From the NCBI GenBank assembly GCA_937860165.1, contig CALMBE010000682.1:1-21921 (forward strand): DNA of 21,921 nucleotides, given 5' to 3'. The translations under genes were made by a program, and so were the position numbers. Shown here piece by piece: positions 1-6,795 of this stretch (positions are counted from its first letter, which is position 1; each line of letters begins with the position of its first letter). The notes under the pieces are model-generated. The model made no database searches. It was given only the letters and a program-made list of their open reading frames with translations, and had not been told where the DNA came from. Origin of the DNA: an uncultured Planctomycetaceae bacterium. Its GTDB lineage: Bacteria > Planctomycetota > Planctomycetia > Pirellulales > Lacipirellulaceae.

Positions 1-539
1 ACGGGTTTTGTCTTCGAGCTTCGGAAATGAATATGAGTTCTGAAAATGCCTTCAACAGTTCGACAAATTCTCAATTGACTTTCGATCCGATTATTTCTGG
101 AGTAGCCTTTTCAGGCGCTAATCGCCTAGCTTCGCAGTCCGAAGAAGACGATTGCATCCTTTGGGCAGATGAGATATCTGTGCTCGATCTTCGTAACGCA
201 GAACTAGTAGTATTGTTTGCTTGCGAGTCAGCTTTAGGAAGAATTGCCGTTGGAGAGGGAATGCTGGGATGCCAGAGAGCATTTTACGTGGCGGGTGCGA
301 AGTCTACGGTCGGTACACTCTGGAGCGTTAGGATCGTCGCCAGTTCACAGTTGCTTGGACATTTTTATGACAACCTGTGGGTGGATCGTCAATCCAAAGC
401 GGAATCGCTCCAAGCTGCCATGATAAAAATGATGTGGGAGTATCCTGAGTCCCGTGAGTCAAGTCGATTCGGTGGTAGGGCCGTCCGATGTCCGCCAGCA
501 TATTGGGCTGGCTTCGCACTCGCCGGAGATTGGCGATGA
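1..539 (+). CDS. CHAT-domain protein, C-terminal part (5' end outside window)
   Basis: C-terminal part of a CHAT (caspase-like, HetF-associated) peptidase domain. The frame is open to the left edge, so the ATG at 27 is probably internal. The first complete codons read Gly-Phe-Cys-Leu, and the edge bases AC would complete a His codon. This fits the family motif ATHGF, so the catalytic His probably straddles the border. The Cys motif is present as LFACESALG, followed by the usual GEGMLGCQRAF, AGAKSTVGTLW and FYDNLW blocks. The C-terminus is family-like (PAYWAGFALAGDW). Such domains usually follow TPR repeats and act as regulated cysteine proteases in signalling or defence. The N-terminal partner domains are not visible. 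No close downstream partner is seen; 250 non-coding bases follow. Confidence 0.85.
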   Translation, partial: GFCLRASEMNMSSENAFNSSTNSQLTFDPIISGVAFSGANRLASQSEEDDCILWADEISVLDLRNAELVVLFACESALGRIAVGEGMLGCQRAFYVAGAKSTVGTLWSVRIVASSQLLGHFYDNLWVDRQSKAESLQAAMIKMMWEYPESRESSRFGGRAVRCPPAYWAGFALAGDWR

Positions 540-633
540 CCTGCTCGACAACTTTACTTCCAGGATTGAGCACCTGAAATTATCGCGCGCTCGAGCGCGT
601 ACTATTCACCGTCCGACCACGTACGCCAAATCA

Positions 634-657
634 TCATTCCCGCTTGCGCGGGAATGA
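634..657. repeat. Perfect 10-bp stem hairpin, REP-like
   Basis: TCATTCCCGC, loop TTGC, then GCGGGAATGA gives a perfect 10-bp stem with a 4-base loop, about 95 bases after the CHAT stop. No T-run follows on either strand, so it is not a canonical intrinsic terminator. The sequence resembles REP-type intergenic palindromes found in many bacteria. It could still protect or end the CHAT transcript. I see nothing else clear between 540 and 760. Confidence 0.6.
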
Positions 658-762
658 CTGCCTAATAGTTGGCAATGTGTTACAACAATTCCGGGAGACT
701 CTCGAATAACACATAGTTCCTATCGTCAGATTTGCGACTTCAGATCCATAGCCCCCAGGCTA

Positions 763-791
763 TTGACCGGGCATAGCTAATAAGCTATGAT
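763..791 (+). promoter_or_regulatory. HigBA promoter with overlapping inverted-repeat operator
   Basis: TTGACC (763-768) and TATGAT (786-791) are spaced by 17 bp, close to sigma-70 consensus. A perfect inverted repeat CATAGCT-AATA-AGCTATG (772-789) covers the spacer and most of the -10 box. It is therefore well placed as an autoregulatory operator for the antitoxin encoded downstream. The predicted transcription start would fall at about 798, just inside the toxin ORF that starts at 794. So either the mRNA is nearly leaderless or the true promoter lies elsewhere. Confidence 0.5.
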
Positions 792-793
792 TC

Positions 794-1156
794 ATGTGGG
801 ACATCGCCACAACCGATACCTTTGATGCATGGTTTGGTGAACTCCCCTGGGCGGAAAAGACGGAAGTAATTGCCAAGGTGGAACTTTTGAAATTACTTGG
901 CCCTAGGCTTGGTCGCCCCCATGCGGACACGCTCAGCGGTTCCAAATATCCCAACCTCAAAGAATTGCGTGCGGATACCAAGAGCCAGACCTTGAGAATC
1001 GCATTTGCTTTTGACCCAGAGCGAGTCGGAATCTTGCTCCTCGCGGGAAATAAACAAGGTGTGGGCCAGAAACACTTTTATAAGCAACTTATCGCCAAAG
1101 CCGAAGTTCTTCTGGAACTCCACTTAGCGACGCTCAAAAAGCCAAAGGGAAAATAA
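794..1156 (+). CDS. HigB-like (RelE/ParE superfamily, Gp49 type) toxin
   Basis: Encodes 120 residues of the phage-derived Gp49/HigB-like branch of the RelE/ParE fold, which are mRNA-cleaving toxins that usually act on the ribosome. The N-terminus WDIATTDTFDAWFGEL matches the family's usual start, which supports the ATG at 794. The middle has the typical LGRPHADTLSGSKYPNLKEL segment, followed by an LRIAFAFDP strand and a GNKQG turn. The C-terminus is Lys-rich. The toxin comes first and its stop codon is directly followed by the antitoxin ATG (TAAATG), the HigBA order. No clear Shine-Dalgarno sequence precedes the start. Activity cannot be judged from sequence alone. Confidence 0.85.
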   Translation: MWDIATTDTFDAWFGELPWAEKTEVIAKVELLKLLGPRLGRPHADTLSGSKYPNLKELRADTKSQTLRIAFAFDPERVGILLLAGNKQGVGQKHFYKQLIAKAEVLLELHLATLKKPKGK

Positions 1157-1492
1157 ATGGCTAAGTCTTTCGATGAATTGGTACAACGTACCACAACCAA
1201 ACGCACTCGCGATCAGGCCGCAGCTCGAACAAAGGAGCTTTTGGCCGAGTTGGTCATGAGCGAGCTTCGTGAATTGACCGGGAAAAGTCAAACCGAACTC
1301 GCGGCAATCTTGGGTATGAAACAACCAAGTCTTTCCAAGCTAGAAAAGCAATCGGATATGCGGATTTCCACGCTGCGAAAAATCGTCATCGCCCTGGGAG
1401 GTGAACTCGAAGTCTTGGCAAAGTTTCCCCAAGGAGCCATCAAACTTGCTCAATTCAAGCGACCCAAGGCCAAGCAGCTTACAAAGCGGTAA
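1157..1492 (+). CDS. HigA-like XRE-family antitoxin
   Basis: Encodes 111 residues with a helix-turn-helix of the XRE/Cro type at about residues 35-85 (LRELTGKSQTELAAILGMKQ, then PSLSKLEKQSDMRISTL). The N-terminal 30 residues are basic and helical. The arrangement fits the antitoxin of a HigBA pair, which neutralises the preceding toxin and represses the operon through its DNA-binding domain. The start codon directly abuts the toxin stop with no spacer, so translation is probably coupled. The inverted repeat at 772-789 is the obvious candidate binding site. The C-terminal tail is Lys-rich. No terminator with a T-run is seen downstream. Confidence 0.87.
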   Translation: MAKSFDELVQRTTTKRTRDQAAARTKELLAELVMSELRELTGKSQTELAAILGMKQPSLSKLEKQSDMRISTLRKIVIALGGELEVLAKFPQGAIKLAQFKRPKAKQLTKR

Positions 1493-1651
1493 CGGAACCC
1501 CAGGACTCCATGCACATCACTAGCCCGCATTTCTCACGAGTTACGTGACTCGCCGCAGAATACTTTTGAGCAATCCAGGCTAGCCGGACGGCCACGCCGA
1601 CCGGGCCAAGCGTTCTAGAAAATTCCAGAGTCGACACATCCAGATTGAGAG

Positions 1652-1763
1652 CCCGCGAAACACGCGAAAAAGCGCGAAAGACTAGGGGATTGGAAATGTC
1701 GATTGGATAATACTGAATGTCCTTTGCTTTTTCCGATTCGCGACCTTTCGCGTGTTTCGCGGG
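1652..1763. repeat. Palindromic dispersed element, family A, copy 1
   Basis: A 112-bp MITE-like unit bounded by 18-bp terminal inverted repeats, CCCGCGAAACACGCGAAA (1652-1669) and its exact complement (1746-1763). A second copy lies at 5049-5159. Both copies are preceded by CCAGATTGAGAG and share the internal word CTGAATGTCCT. Weaker similarity continues for about 40 bp beyond the right arm, up to the 3' end of the neighbouring minus-strand gene (stop at 1787). No ORF is inside, so any mobility would depend on enzymes supplied in trans. It fills most of the gap 1493-1786. Confidence 0.75.
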
Positions 1764-1786
1764 AACTATACCGAAATGATAAGAAC

Positions 1787-2803
1787 TCACCGCCCCACGA
1801 CATTCAAGACCGGCGTCGCTTCGCTCGATCCCAGCACGATGTCTGCGCTGTGGCAGCCGGCGGCGGGCTCGCCGCTGTCGTTGAGGAACCAGTGATCGTC
1901 CCCCTCGGCTGATTCGCAGCGGCGCGAGTAGCGGCAACTGAGATCCTGGAAGAGTATATTTTGCCCGCAGCCGTCGTGATTGGCACTCTTGTAACCGGCG
2001 ACGGCCAGGCTCGGCGCGTCGGCGAGCATCGGCACGACGGGACTTCCCACAAAGCGAATCTGCGAGACGCGTCCGGATTTGTCGCGCCAACCGAGACTCG
2101 AAGCGTAGTTGCCAGACATCAGTTTGCGAAGTTGTTCGCCCGTGGCACCGGTTGCTGCCGCGTATTCGGCGCGAGTAGGAATGTAGATGCGGACATAACC
2201 GCGCGCTACCTGGTCGGCTAAGGGTGTCGCGGGGCAAACGACTAACTCGGCAAGCTCCTCGCGGGAAATCACTCCGCGGTCTGCCAAGGCCATCACAAAG
2301 ACCCCAGCGTTTTGCCCCGGTTCGATGCGCGGAAGACCCTGTTGATGGAGTCGGGCGTAGTCGACCAATGCGGTGCCCAGGCGGTGCATATTTTCTTGGC
2401 ACTTGAGTCGCCGGGCGAGATCGCGATTCTCCCGCAGCGCGGGCAACAACAAAGCACCGAGCGCTAAGAGGATGCAAGCCCCCACCGTGAGATCAGCCCA
2501 CGACCACCGCTCACGAGTGATCAAACCATCATGGGACTCGCTGAGAGTTTTGACATTCGTCGAGCGTTGGCAGAGCGATTGCGAGCACTGCAACGCCCGC
2601 TGGACGAACGAACACGTTCGCGTCGCCAATTGCAGGGGAGGAATGTCTGCGCACTCCGAGTTATCGTGGCACGCATCCAAACAGATTCGCAACCGATCGA
2701 GTTCCGCTTGGAGCAGGGGATCGCTTTGCAGCGCGGTTTCTAATTCGGCCCGTTGCGCGGCGTCCAGATCGTCCAACAGATAAGCGAGCAGTCGACCTTT
2801 CAT
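1787..2803 (-). CDS. Anti-sigma-like / DUF1559-pseudopilin hybrid membrane protein
   Basis: Encodes 338 residues when started at the ATG at 2803, which has GAGGAA nine bases upstream; the longer ORF has no such support. Residues 1-40 (GRLLAYLLDDLDAAQRAEL, then DPLLQAELDRLR) resemble the N-terminal helices of planctomycete anti-sigma factors. A Cys-rich linker follows. A membrane segment lies at about 103-122 (CILLALGALLLPAL). Directly after it comes a pilin-like stretch (RRLKCQENMHRLGTALVDYA) as in DUF1559 proteins. Near the C-terminus NHDGCGQNILFQD resembles the H-X9-DG motif, but the final DG is replaced. The gene lies downstream of the sigma factor gene, so sequestering that sigma at the membrane is the natural inference. 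A terminator lies between the two genes. Confidence 0.7.
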   Translation of the reverse strand: MKGRLLAYLLDDLDAAQRAELETALQSDPLLQAELDRLRICLDACHDNSECADIPPLQLATRTCSFVQRALQCSQSLCQRSTNVKTLSESHDGLITRERWSWADLTVGACILLALGALLLPALRENRDLARRLKCQENMHRLGTALVDYARLHQQGLPRIEPGQNAGVFVMALADRGVISREELAELVVCPATPLADQVARGYVRIYIPTRAEYAAATGATGEQLRKLMSGNYASSLGWRDKSGRVSQIRFVGSPVVPMLADAPSLAVAGYKSANHDGCGQNILFQDLSCRYSRRCESAEGDDHWFLNDSGEPAAGCHSADIVLGSSEATPVLNVVGR

Positions 2804-2825
2804 GCCCTGGGATTCCTCGCACTCG

Positions 2826-2859
2826 AAAAACAAAACACGAGCCCCAAAGTGGGCTCGTG
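2826..2859 (-). terminator. Intrinsic terminator between sigma and anti-sigma-like genes
   Basis: Read on the minus strand, CACGAGCCC, a 6-base loop and GGGCTCGTG form a perfect 9-bp stem (2836-2859), directly followed by TTTTGTTTTT (2835-2826). This is a textbook Rho-independent terminator. It sits 73 bases after the sigma factor stop and 22 bases before the start of the next gene. It should reduce or attenuate readthrough from one gene into the other. Confidence 0.85.
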
Positions 2860-2932
2860 AGGAGTTATCATGCGCCGGAGGATAGCAAACGCGCTCGCTA
2901 AGCGCGAAGGCCAATTCTGCAACTGCAATCGT

Positions 2933-3583
2933 TTAGTGGTGGTTGGCGACTTCCAACTCGCGCCACGATTGGCCGAGCCGTTTGATCGCCGCGTGGAGCC
3001 GGCTCTTGACCGTGCCCACTGGTACCGACATGACCCTGGCAGCATCACGGTATTTCATCCCCCGAAAGTAAACAAGGTTCACAGCGCTTTGCAGCGGATC
3101 AGGCAGTGTCGCCACTTCGCGGCGAATCCACTGAGCCTGCTCACCGCTGGCCATGGCATCGACGGGGCTGAACTCGGCGTCTGCTACCATTTCCATGAGG
3201 CTGCCGGCTTCTGCGCCATTGGCACCGTGAGCCATATCGAGACTCAAACGTTTGTGCCGACGATTGCGGCGTTGCGCGTCGATGGCCTGGTTGGTAGCAA
3301 TCGTGTACAGCCACGGTCGAAACTTGCGACCCGACTCGAACTGATTGCATTTCAAATGCACTTGCAAGAACGTGGTCTGAAACACATCCTCGGCCAACGC
3401 TCCGTCGCCCAGGTAACGCTTCAGGTAGTTGTACAACTCACGCTCGTAGCGAGAGACCAACTCTGCGAACACACTGGCCGCAGCGCTGTCGCCCCGGTAC
3501 TTGTCGAGCAACTGTTCGTCGCTCAAGGTTGCCAAGCCGTTCGTTGTTACGTTCTTCAATTCTTCCTTGGTGTGCTCAACCAT
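2933..3583 (-). CDS. ECF-like RNA polymerase sigma factor
   Basis: Encodes 216 residues with both domains of a small sigma-70 factor. Region 2 spans about residues 38-105 and includes LAEDVFQTTFLQV and the DNA-melting segment FRPWLYTIATNQAIDAQRR. Region 4 spans about 155-205, with LPDPLQSAVNLVYFRGMKYR and then the helix-turn-helix VPVGTVKSRLHAAIKRL. The ATG at 3583 has GAGGAG eight bases upstream. No region 3 or extra C-terminal domain is seen. The protein would direct RNA polymerase to a specific regulon. The membrane-bound anti-sigma-like protein encoded next is the likely regulator. The 5' leader contains a small hairpin (3622-3639). No promoter was identified with confidence, so the signal it answers is unknown. 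Confidence 0.92.
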   Translation of the reverse strand: MVEHTKEELKNVTTNGLATLSDEQLLDKYRGDSAAASVFAELVSRYERELYNYLKRYLGDGALAEDVFQTTFLQVHLKCNQFESGRKFRPWLYTIATNQAIDAQRRNRRHKRLSLDMAHGANGAEAGSLMEMVADAEFSPVDAMASGEQAQWIRREVATLPDPLQSAVNLVYFRGMKYRDAARVMSVPVGTVKSRLHAAIKRLGQSWRELEVANHH

Positions 3584-4195
3584 TCTACGAACTCCTCAAT
3601 GCGAGAGTTCGACGCAAATCAGGAGAAAATCCTTTCTCCCTGCCGTCCGATTAGGAATCCGCGAACCCTCGCAGCATACATGTGCGATTCCATGGGTAGC
3701 GGAACGCCGGGCTCTGCCGGCGTGTGCCGAACTTCGATCTCCATTGTAGTGGAAAACTCCGCCACAAGGGGGGATAGACCGCAGTTCGGCCCATGTGTAG
3801 TTCAAAAGCAAGTCTTGTGCCGTCGGTAAGGGATTTTCCGACCTGAAACCGCTAGCAATTCCCGAAAACCAAAGTGGCTAACCTGTTACGTAAATCAGGA
3901 ATCAAAGGTTTCATCCGAAGTAGTTCGCCGCAGACCTGCCAATCTTGCAAGTTATTCTATTTTTTGTGGCAGAGTGCCTTTTTGGCAGACACCCCCCGAA
4001 TGTGTTATTTCGCCGCAGTGGTCGAAAATCGTACGGTTTTTTTGAAGTCCATCGAAAACAGTTGGGCTGCTTGTTTTGGTAGCCATTCCCGCGAGGTGCA
4101 AGCCCTGGGCAGGGATGGCGAGCTTGCCTGGGATCGGCTTGATTCTTACGACAAATTGAGTATCTATTCGGCCCGGAGGCCAGTCTCGATTTGGT
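3584..4195. other. Long intergenic region upstream of the sigma gene and vapBC-like pair
   Basis: About 600 bases without a convincing gene. It contains the 5' leader of the sigma gene with the hairpin GGAGAAA-ATCC-TTTCTCC (3622-3639). A second hairpin is ACGCCGG-6-CCGGCGT (3704-3723). Small imperfect palindromes lie near 4083-4135. An in-frame extension of the downstream AbrB ORF reaches 3874, but its sequence is not protein-like. Promoters for the divergent genes should lie here; only the rightmost one (4196-4223) is clear. Confidence 0.5.
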
Positions 4196-4243
4196 TTGCT
4201 AAAGCAACACGAAGTGCTACAATGCAAATAGCTAGACAATGCA
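4196..4243 (+). promoter_or_regulatory. Promoter and direct repeats upstream of AbrB/VapC pair
   Basis: TTGCTA (4196-4201), a 16-bp spacer and an extended -10 TGCTACAAT (4215-4223) form a plausible sigma-70 promoter. The 8-bp direct repeat ACAATGCA occurs at 4219-4226, overlapping the -10, and at 4236-4243, in the predicted leader. Its 17-bp spacing makes it a candidate operator for the AbrB-type antitoxin. Confidence 0.5.
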
Positions 4244-4260
4244 TTATCACGGAAATGATC

Positions 4261-4503
4261 ATGATTCGATCCACCCTAACCGACCGAGGACAAACCACGA
4301 TTCCCGCCGAAGTTCGTGCCGCCCTGGGACTCAAGCCGCGACAACAACTCACCTACGAGCTGTGTGATGGGGGAGTGTTCGTGCGACCGGAGACCGAGTC
4401 CTTGATGGATCTGGCGGGATCGATTAAATCGGCAGTGCCTGCCGGCTCCAAAGAGCAGGAGCGCCGAACCTCGCGTGAAGCCCGAGTAAAGAGGCTTCAG
4501 TGA
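4261..4503 (+). CDS. AbrB/SpoVT-type (VapB-like) antitoxin
   Basis: Encodes 80 residues. The N-terminal SpoVT/AbrB swapped-hairpin DNA-binding domain is clear: STLTDRGQTTIPAEVRAALG, then LKPRQQLTYELCDGGVFVRP. The C-terminal tail (about 50-80) is basic and probably wraps the toxin. The ATG at 4261 is preferred because GGAA lies seven bases upstream; the ATG at 4255 is an alternative. The open frame reaches back to 3874 but is not protein-like there. Its last codons overlap the GTG start of the PIN gene (GTGA), so the two are translationally coupled. It would neutralise VapC and repress its own operon. Confidence 0.88.
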   Translation: MIRSTLTDRGQTTIPAEVRAALGLKPRQQLTYELCDGGVFVRPETESLMDLAGSIKSAVPAGSKEQERRTSREARVKRLQ

Positions 4504-4910
4504 AACGATATTTTCTCGACACCAATGTGTTGCTGAGGTTTTTACTCGACGACGATAAAAAGCTCTCTGTTCTAGCGAAGAAACTTTTTCGAGAGGCAGA
4601 GTCAGGCGCATGCCAATTGGTGCTCACCGACGTTGCGCTGGCTGAAGCGGTATGGGTACTTACCTCCTTCTACAAAATTGAATCGCACATTGTCGCGGAG
4701 ACACTATCCAAGCTCATCGAAAAATCTGGCATTCACTGCGAACACGCAGCTGAACTGAGCGACGCCTTGAGGCGATTCCGAGACACAAAGTGTGATTTCT
4801 TCGATTGCTATTTAGCCGCATTGGCCGTCAAGTCGGGCGATGGTGTCGCCTCGTTCGATCGGGACTTCCGCAAGTTCAAGGATGTTGCGTTGTGGAACCC
4901 GGCAAAGTAA
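4500..4910 (+). CDS. vapC: VapC-family PIN-domain ribonuclease toxin
   Basis: Encodes 136 residues, a complete PIN domain. The acidic metal-binding residues are in place: D7 in FLDTN, E49 in ALAEAVW, D99/D102 in DFFDCYLAA and D120 in SFDRDF. The start is GTG at 4500, overlapping the antitoxin stop by four bases. VapC toxins are Mg/Mn-dependent endoribonucleases, often cutting tRNA or the 23S rRNA loop; the target here cannot be read from sequence. All catalytic residues are retained, so an active toxin is likely. A mostly repeat-filled gap follows. Confidence 0.92.
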   Translation: MKRYFLDTNVLLRFLLDDDKKLSVLAKKLFREAESGACQLVLTDVALAEAVWVLTSFYKIESHIVAETLSKLIEKSGIHCEHAAELSDALRRFRDTKCDFFDCYLAALAVKSGDGVASFDRDFRKFKDVALWNPAK

Positions 4911-5048
4911 CTCCGCGCGGGGCTAAATGACACATTTCGCCGAGTCACAACTTTTCATAAGCCATGATGCGGCAATCAGTTACGCCGTCGTCCGAAAATG
5001 TCACTGGAGGCCGCGCACAGTGTAACTCCCCCTTCCAGATTGAGAGAG

Positions 5049-5159
5049 CCCGCGAATCACGCGAAAAAGCGCGAATTTTTTGAGATTGGGAATCTCGCTT
5101 GGGACATGCTGAATGTCCTCTGTTTTTTCCGATTAGCGTCCTTTCGCGTGTTTCGCGGG
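5049..5159. repeat. Palindromic dispersed element, family A, copy 2
   Basis: Second copy of the element at 1652-1763: 111 bp, left arm CCCGCGAATCACGCGAAA (5049-5066), right arm 5142-5159. The right arm is identical to that of copy 1, while the left arm carries one substitution. Flank CCAGATTGAGAG lies at 5035-5046 and internal CTGAATGTCCT at 5109-5119. The whole gap 4911-5279 holds this element plus the hairpin at 5225-5273; nothing else is clear. Confidence 0.75.
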
Positions 5160-5224
5160 AACTCTTCCGATCAAGCAAAAACTCAAAGCCGCACGACACG
5201 GTCGCCGGTGATTCCCTTGATAGC

Positions 5225-5273
5225 CGTTCTCGGTGGGTCGCGCGGAAAAGTTTGGCCGACCCCACAGAGAACG
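5225..5273. repeat. Long imperfect hairpin downstream of PEP-CTERM gene
   Basis: Left arm 5225-5240 (CGTTCTCGGTGGGTCG) pairs with right arm 5257-5273 with one mismatch and one bulge around a 16-base loop. It lies just past the stop of the minus-strand gene ending at 5280. No T-run follows, so it is a structure-forming element or a Rho-type or processing end rather than a canonical terminator. Confidence 0.5.
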
Positions 5274-5279
5274 ACGTGC

Positions 5280-5933
5280 TCACTTACTGGAGGTCCTCTT
5301 GCTTCTGGCAACGCCCACTGCGAGGATCGCCCCCAATCCAATTGCCAACGATTTCGGCTCTGGAATCGTGAGTGAGTTTTCAACAAACGCAATTGCAGCA
5401 TCGTGGTTCACCTCGGAATCGTTCTGATTGAACACGATAAAAAACGGCTCCGTCGGCGCTATGCCCGAGCTACTGCTGGTTAGTTCCAACTGCAACAGAT
5501 AAACTCCCATTGAGGCGGGGGCCCCGAGGATGAAATCGAAGTGTCGATGCCAAGATCCGTCGCTAGAAACATTCAGGTTGAAACCAGCTACGATGCTGGG
5601 GATTAGCGGTGTTGTGATCGGTCCCAAGGAAGTTCCAAAGCTGATTGCCAGGGTCTCGATGGGAATCGAATCGAAATCGTTTCCGTCCCAAACTCGTAGC
5701 GCATCAAGTATCGTAAACCCCACGCTGGAGCCGCTGGGAAAAGTCCCTGGCAGGCTGTCGAAGCCGGGTTCGTCGACTTCGTTGGGGATGATCTCGCCCA
5801 GCTCGGCGCTGTAGACGCGCTGGTTGGTGACGATTCGCCCCATCACAACATGAAGCTCGACATCGCCACCATGTAGTTGGGCAAAGACTCGTGTGGGTAG
5901 TAACAGCAACAACATGAGCATAACAGATCGCAT
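5280..5933 (-). CDS. PEP-CTERM surface-anchored protein with conserved His motifs
   Basis: Encodes 217 residues. A signal peptide lies at 1-19 (MLMLLLLLPTRVFA). The exported domain is of a type I have seen in planctomycetes; its function is unknown. It contains several His positions (HGGDVELH, SWHRHFDF, NHDAAIAFVE). The C-terminus is a PEP-CTERM sorting signal: PEP at 191-193, a hydrophobic helix to about 209 and a basic end (ARSKR). PEP-CTERM proteins are processed by an exosortase and fixed to the cell surface. Start ATG 5933 has AAAGGAG seven bases upstream. That ribosome-binding site overlaps the stop codon of the pseudopilin gene, so the two are coupled. With the His/Cys-rich first gene, a metal-related role is possible but unproven. 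Confidence 0.8.
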   Translation of the reverse strand: MRSVMLMLLLLLPTRVFAQLHGGDVELHVVMGRIVTNQRVYSAELGEIIPNEVDEPGFDSLPGTFPSGSSVGFTILDALRVWDGNDFDSIPIETLAISFGTSLGPITTPLIPSIVAGFNLNVSSDGSWHRHFDFILGAPASMGVYLLQLELTSSSSGIAPTEPFFIVFNQNDSEVNHDAAIAFVENSLTIPEPKSLAIGLGAILAVGVARSKRTSSK

Positions 5934-5945
5934 TTTTTAGCTCCT

Positions 5946-6623
5946 TTAATCAGGTGGGATAGCAAAATTGATGGCCCTGTTGGCCAGGTCTTGGATCGTG
6001 GATTCTGAAACGTAAGAAACATGCCCATCGGCATAGAGATAGTTAGCCCCTTCGAGGTGGCGGTCCGTCTGGAGTTCTGCTTGGATCGCTTCCCAAACTT
6101 TTCCGTCGCGGACGTTGCTTTTCTTGAACCAAGATTTGGCATGGATGTGCTCGTGGTAGAAAGACAACGGCAGGAGATCGGAAGATTCAAACGCAACCAT
6201 CGTCGCGTGCGTGGCGGGCAAGTCATACACGTTGACGATTGCCCCCCCCTCGGGAACGGTCACGTAGTCATTCAGCACATAGCTGGTGAGCTTCAATTGC
6301 AGCCGTTCTGAACCTCGGGAGTCATCTGGACAGATGCGGATTTTATCCACATATTCCAGGTGAGGCCCCAAGGTATAAATCCAGGATTTGCGCTCGTCGG
6401 CATCTACAATCGTGTGCATCGTTTCGGGAAAATGTCCCCCGTGAGCGTTGCAGTATTGATGCAGAGCTAAGCCGATTTGCCGTTGGTTATTGGCACAGTG
6501 GGTTCTTCGCGCAGCTTCTCTGGCCGCTTGCACGGCTGGGAGCAACAGCGCAACTAACACTCCAATAATGGCTACCACGACAAGTAGTTCAACCAAACTA
6601 AATCCGCGCGCACGGCGAACCAT
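5946..6623 (-). CDS. DUF1559-type pseudopilin with H-X9-DG motif
   Basis: Encodes 225 residues from the ATG at 6623, which has GGAG seven bases upstream; longer starts lack support. The N-terminus is a type IV prepilin signal, basic MVRRARG followed by [20 protein letters not shown], cut between G and F by a prepilin peptidase. After the helix comes the DUF1559 hallmark [14 protein letters not shown]. The C-terminal region carries [15 protein letters not shown], which is the H-X9-DG motif of planctomycete pseudopilins. These proteins are very numerous in planctomycetes and sit in the periplasm or envelope; the role of individual members is unknown. It is the second gene of a three-gene minus-strand operon and lies 12 bases before the PEP-CTERM gene. 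Confidence 0.9.
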   Translation of the reverse strand: MVRRARGFSLVELLVVVAIIGVLVALLLPAVQAAREAARRTHCANNQRQIGLALHQYCNAHGGHFPETMHTIVDADERKSWIYTLGPHLEYVDKIRICPDDSRGSERLQLKLTSYVLNDYVTVPEGGAIVNVYDLPATHATMVAFESSDLLPLSFYHEHIHAKSWFKKSNVRDGKVWEAIQAELQTDRHLEGANYLYADGHVSYVSESTIQDLANRAINFAIPPD

Positions 6624-6795
6624 GACGTGTCTCCAATCAGACAGTTTCTCAGGTGACAATGATGGCCCCGCCGACGCGGCACGAATTCGACACGGTGGTC
6701 GGACCGCTAATACCGATCCGGGCAAACGCCGGCGGAGCGGGACACAGTGCGCACCTCAAGCCCAGGCCGAAATGAGTTCGACGAGAACAACCAGC

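Noticed and set aside
1640..1800. Possible CRISPR-like repeats
   Set aside because: The repeated words are arms of one palindromic element, not evenly spaced direct repeats with unique spacers.
1479..2477. 332-codon minus-strand open frame
   Set aside because: It overlaps the anti-sigma-like gene in another frame, is full of Arg and Ser, and shows no recognisable motif. It also runs through the family A repeat.
2870..3829. 319-codon plus-strand open frame opposite the sigma gene
   Set aside because: Shadow of the sigma factor gene; no motif, no ribosome-binding site, and it spans the sigma leader.
3874..4260. N-terminal extension of the AbrB-type antitoxin
   Set aside because: The AbrB domain begins directly after the ATG at 4261. 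The promoter at 4196-4223 lies inside the extension, and its sequence is not protein-like.
5183..5401. 72-codon minus-strand frame ending in VVRL
   Set aside because: The ending resembles DprA's last residues only by chance. The frame overlaps the PEP-CTERM gene and a hairpin.
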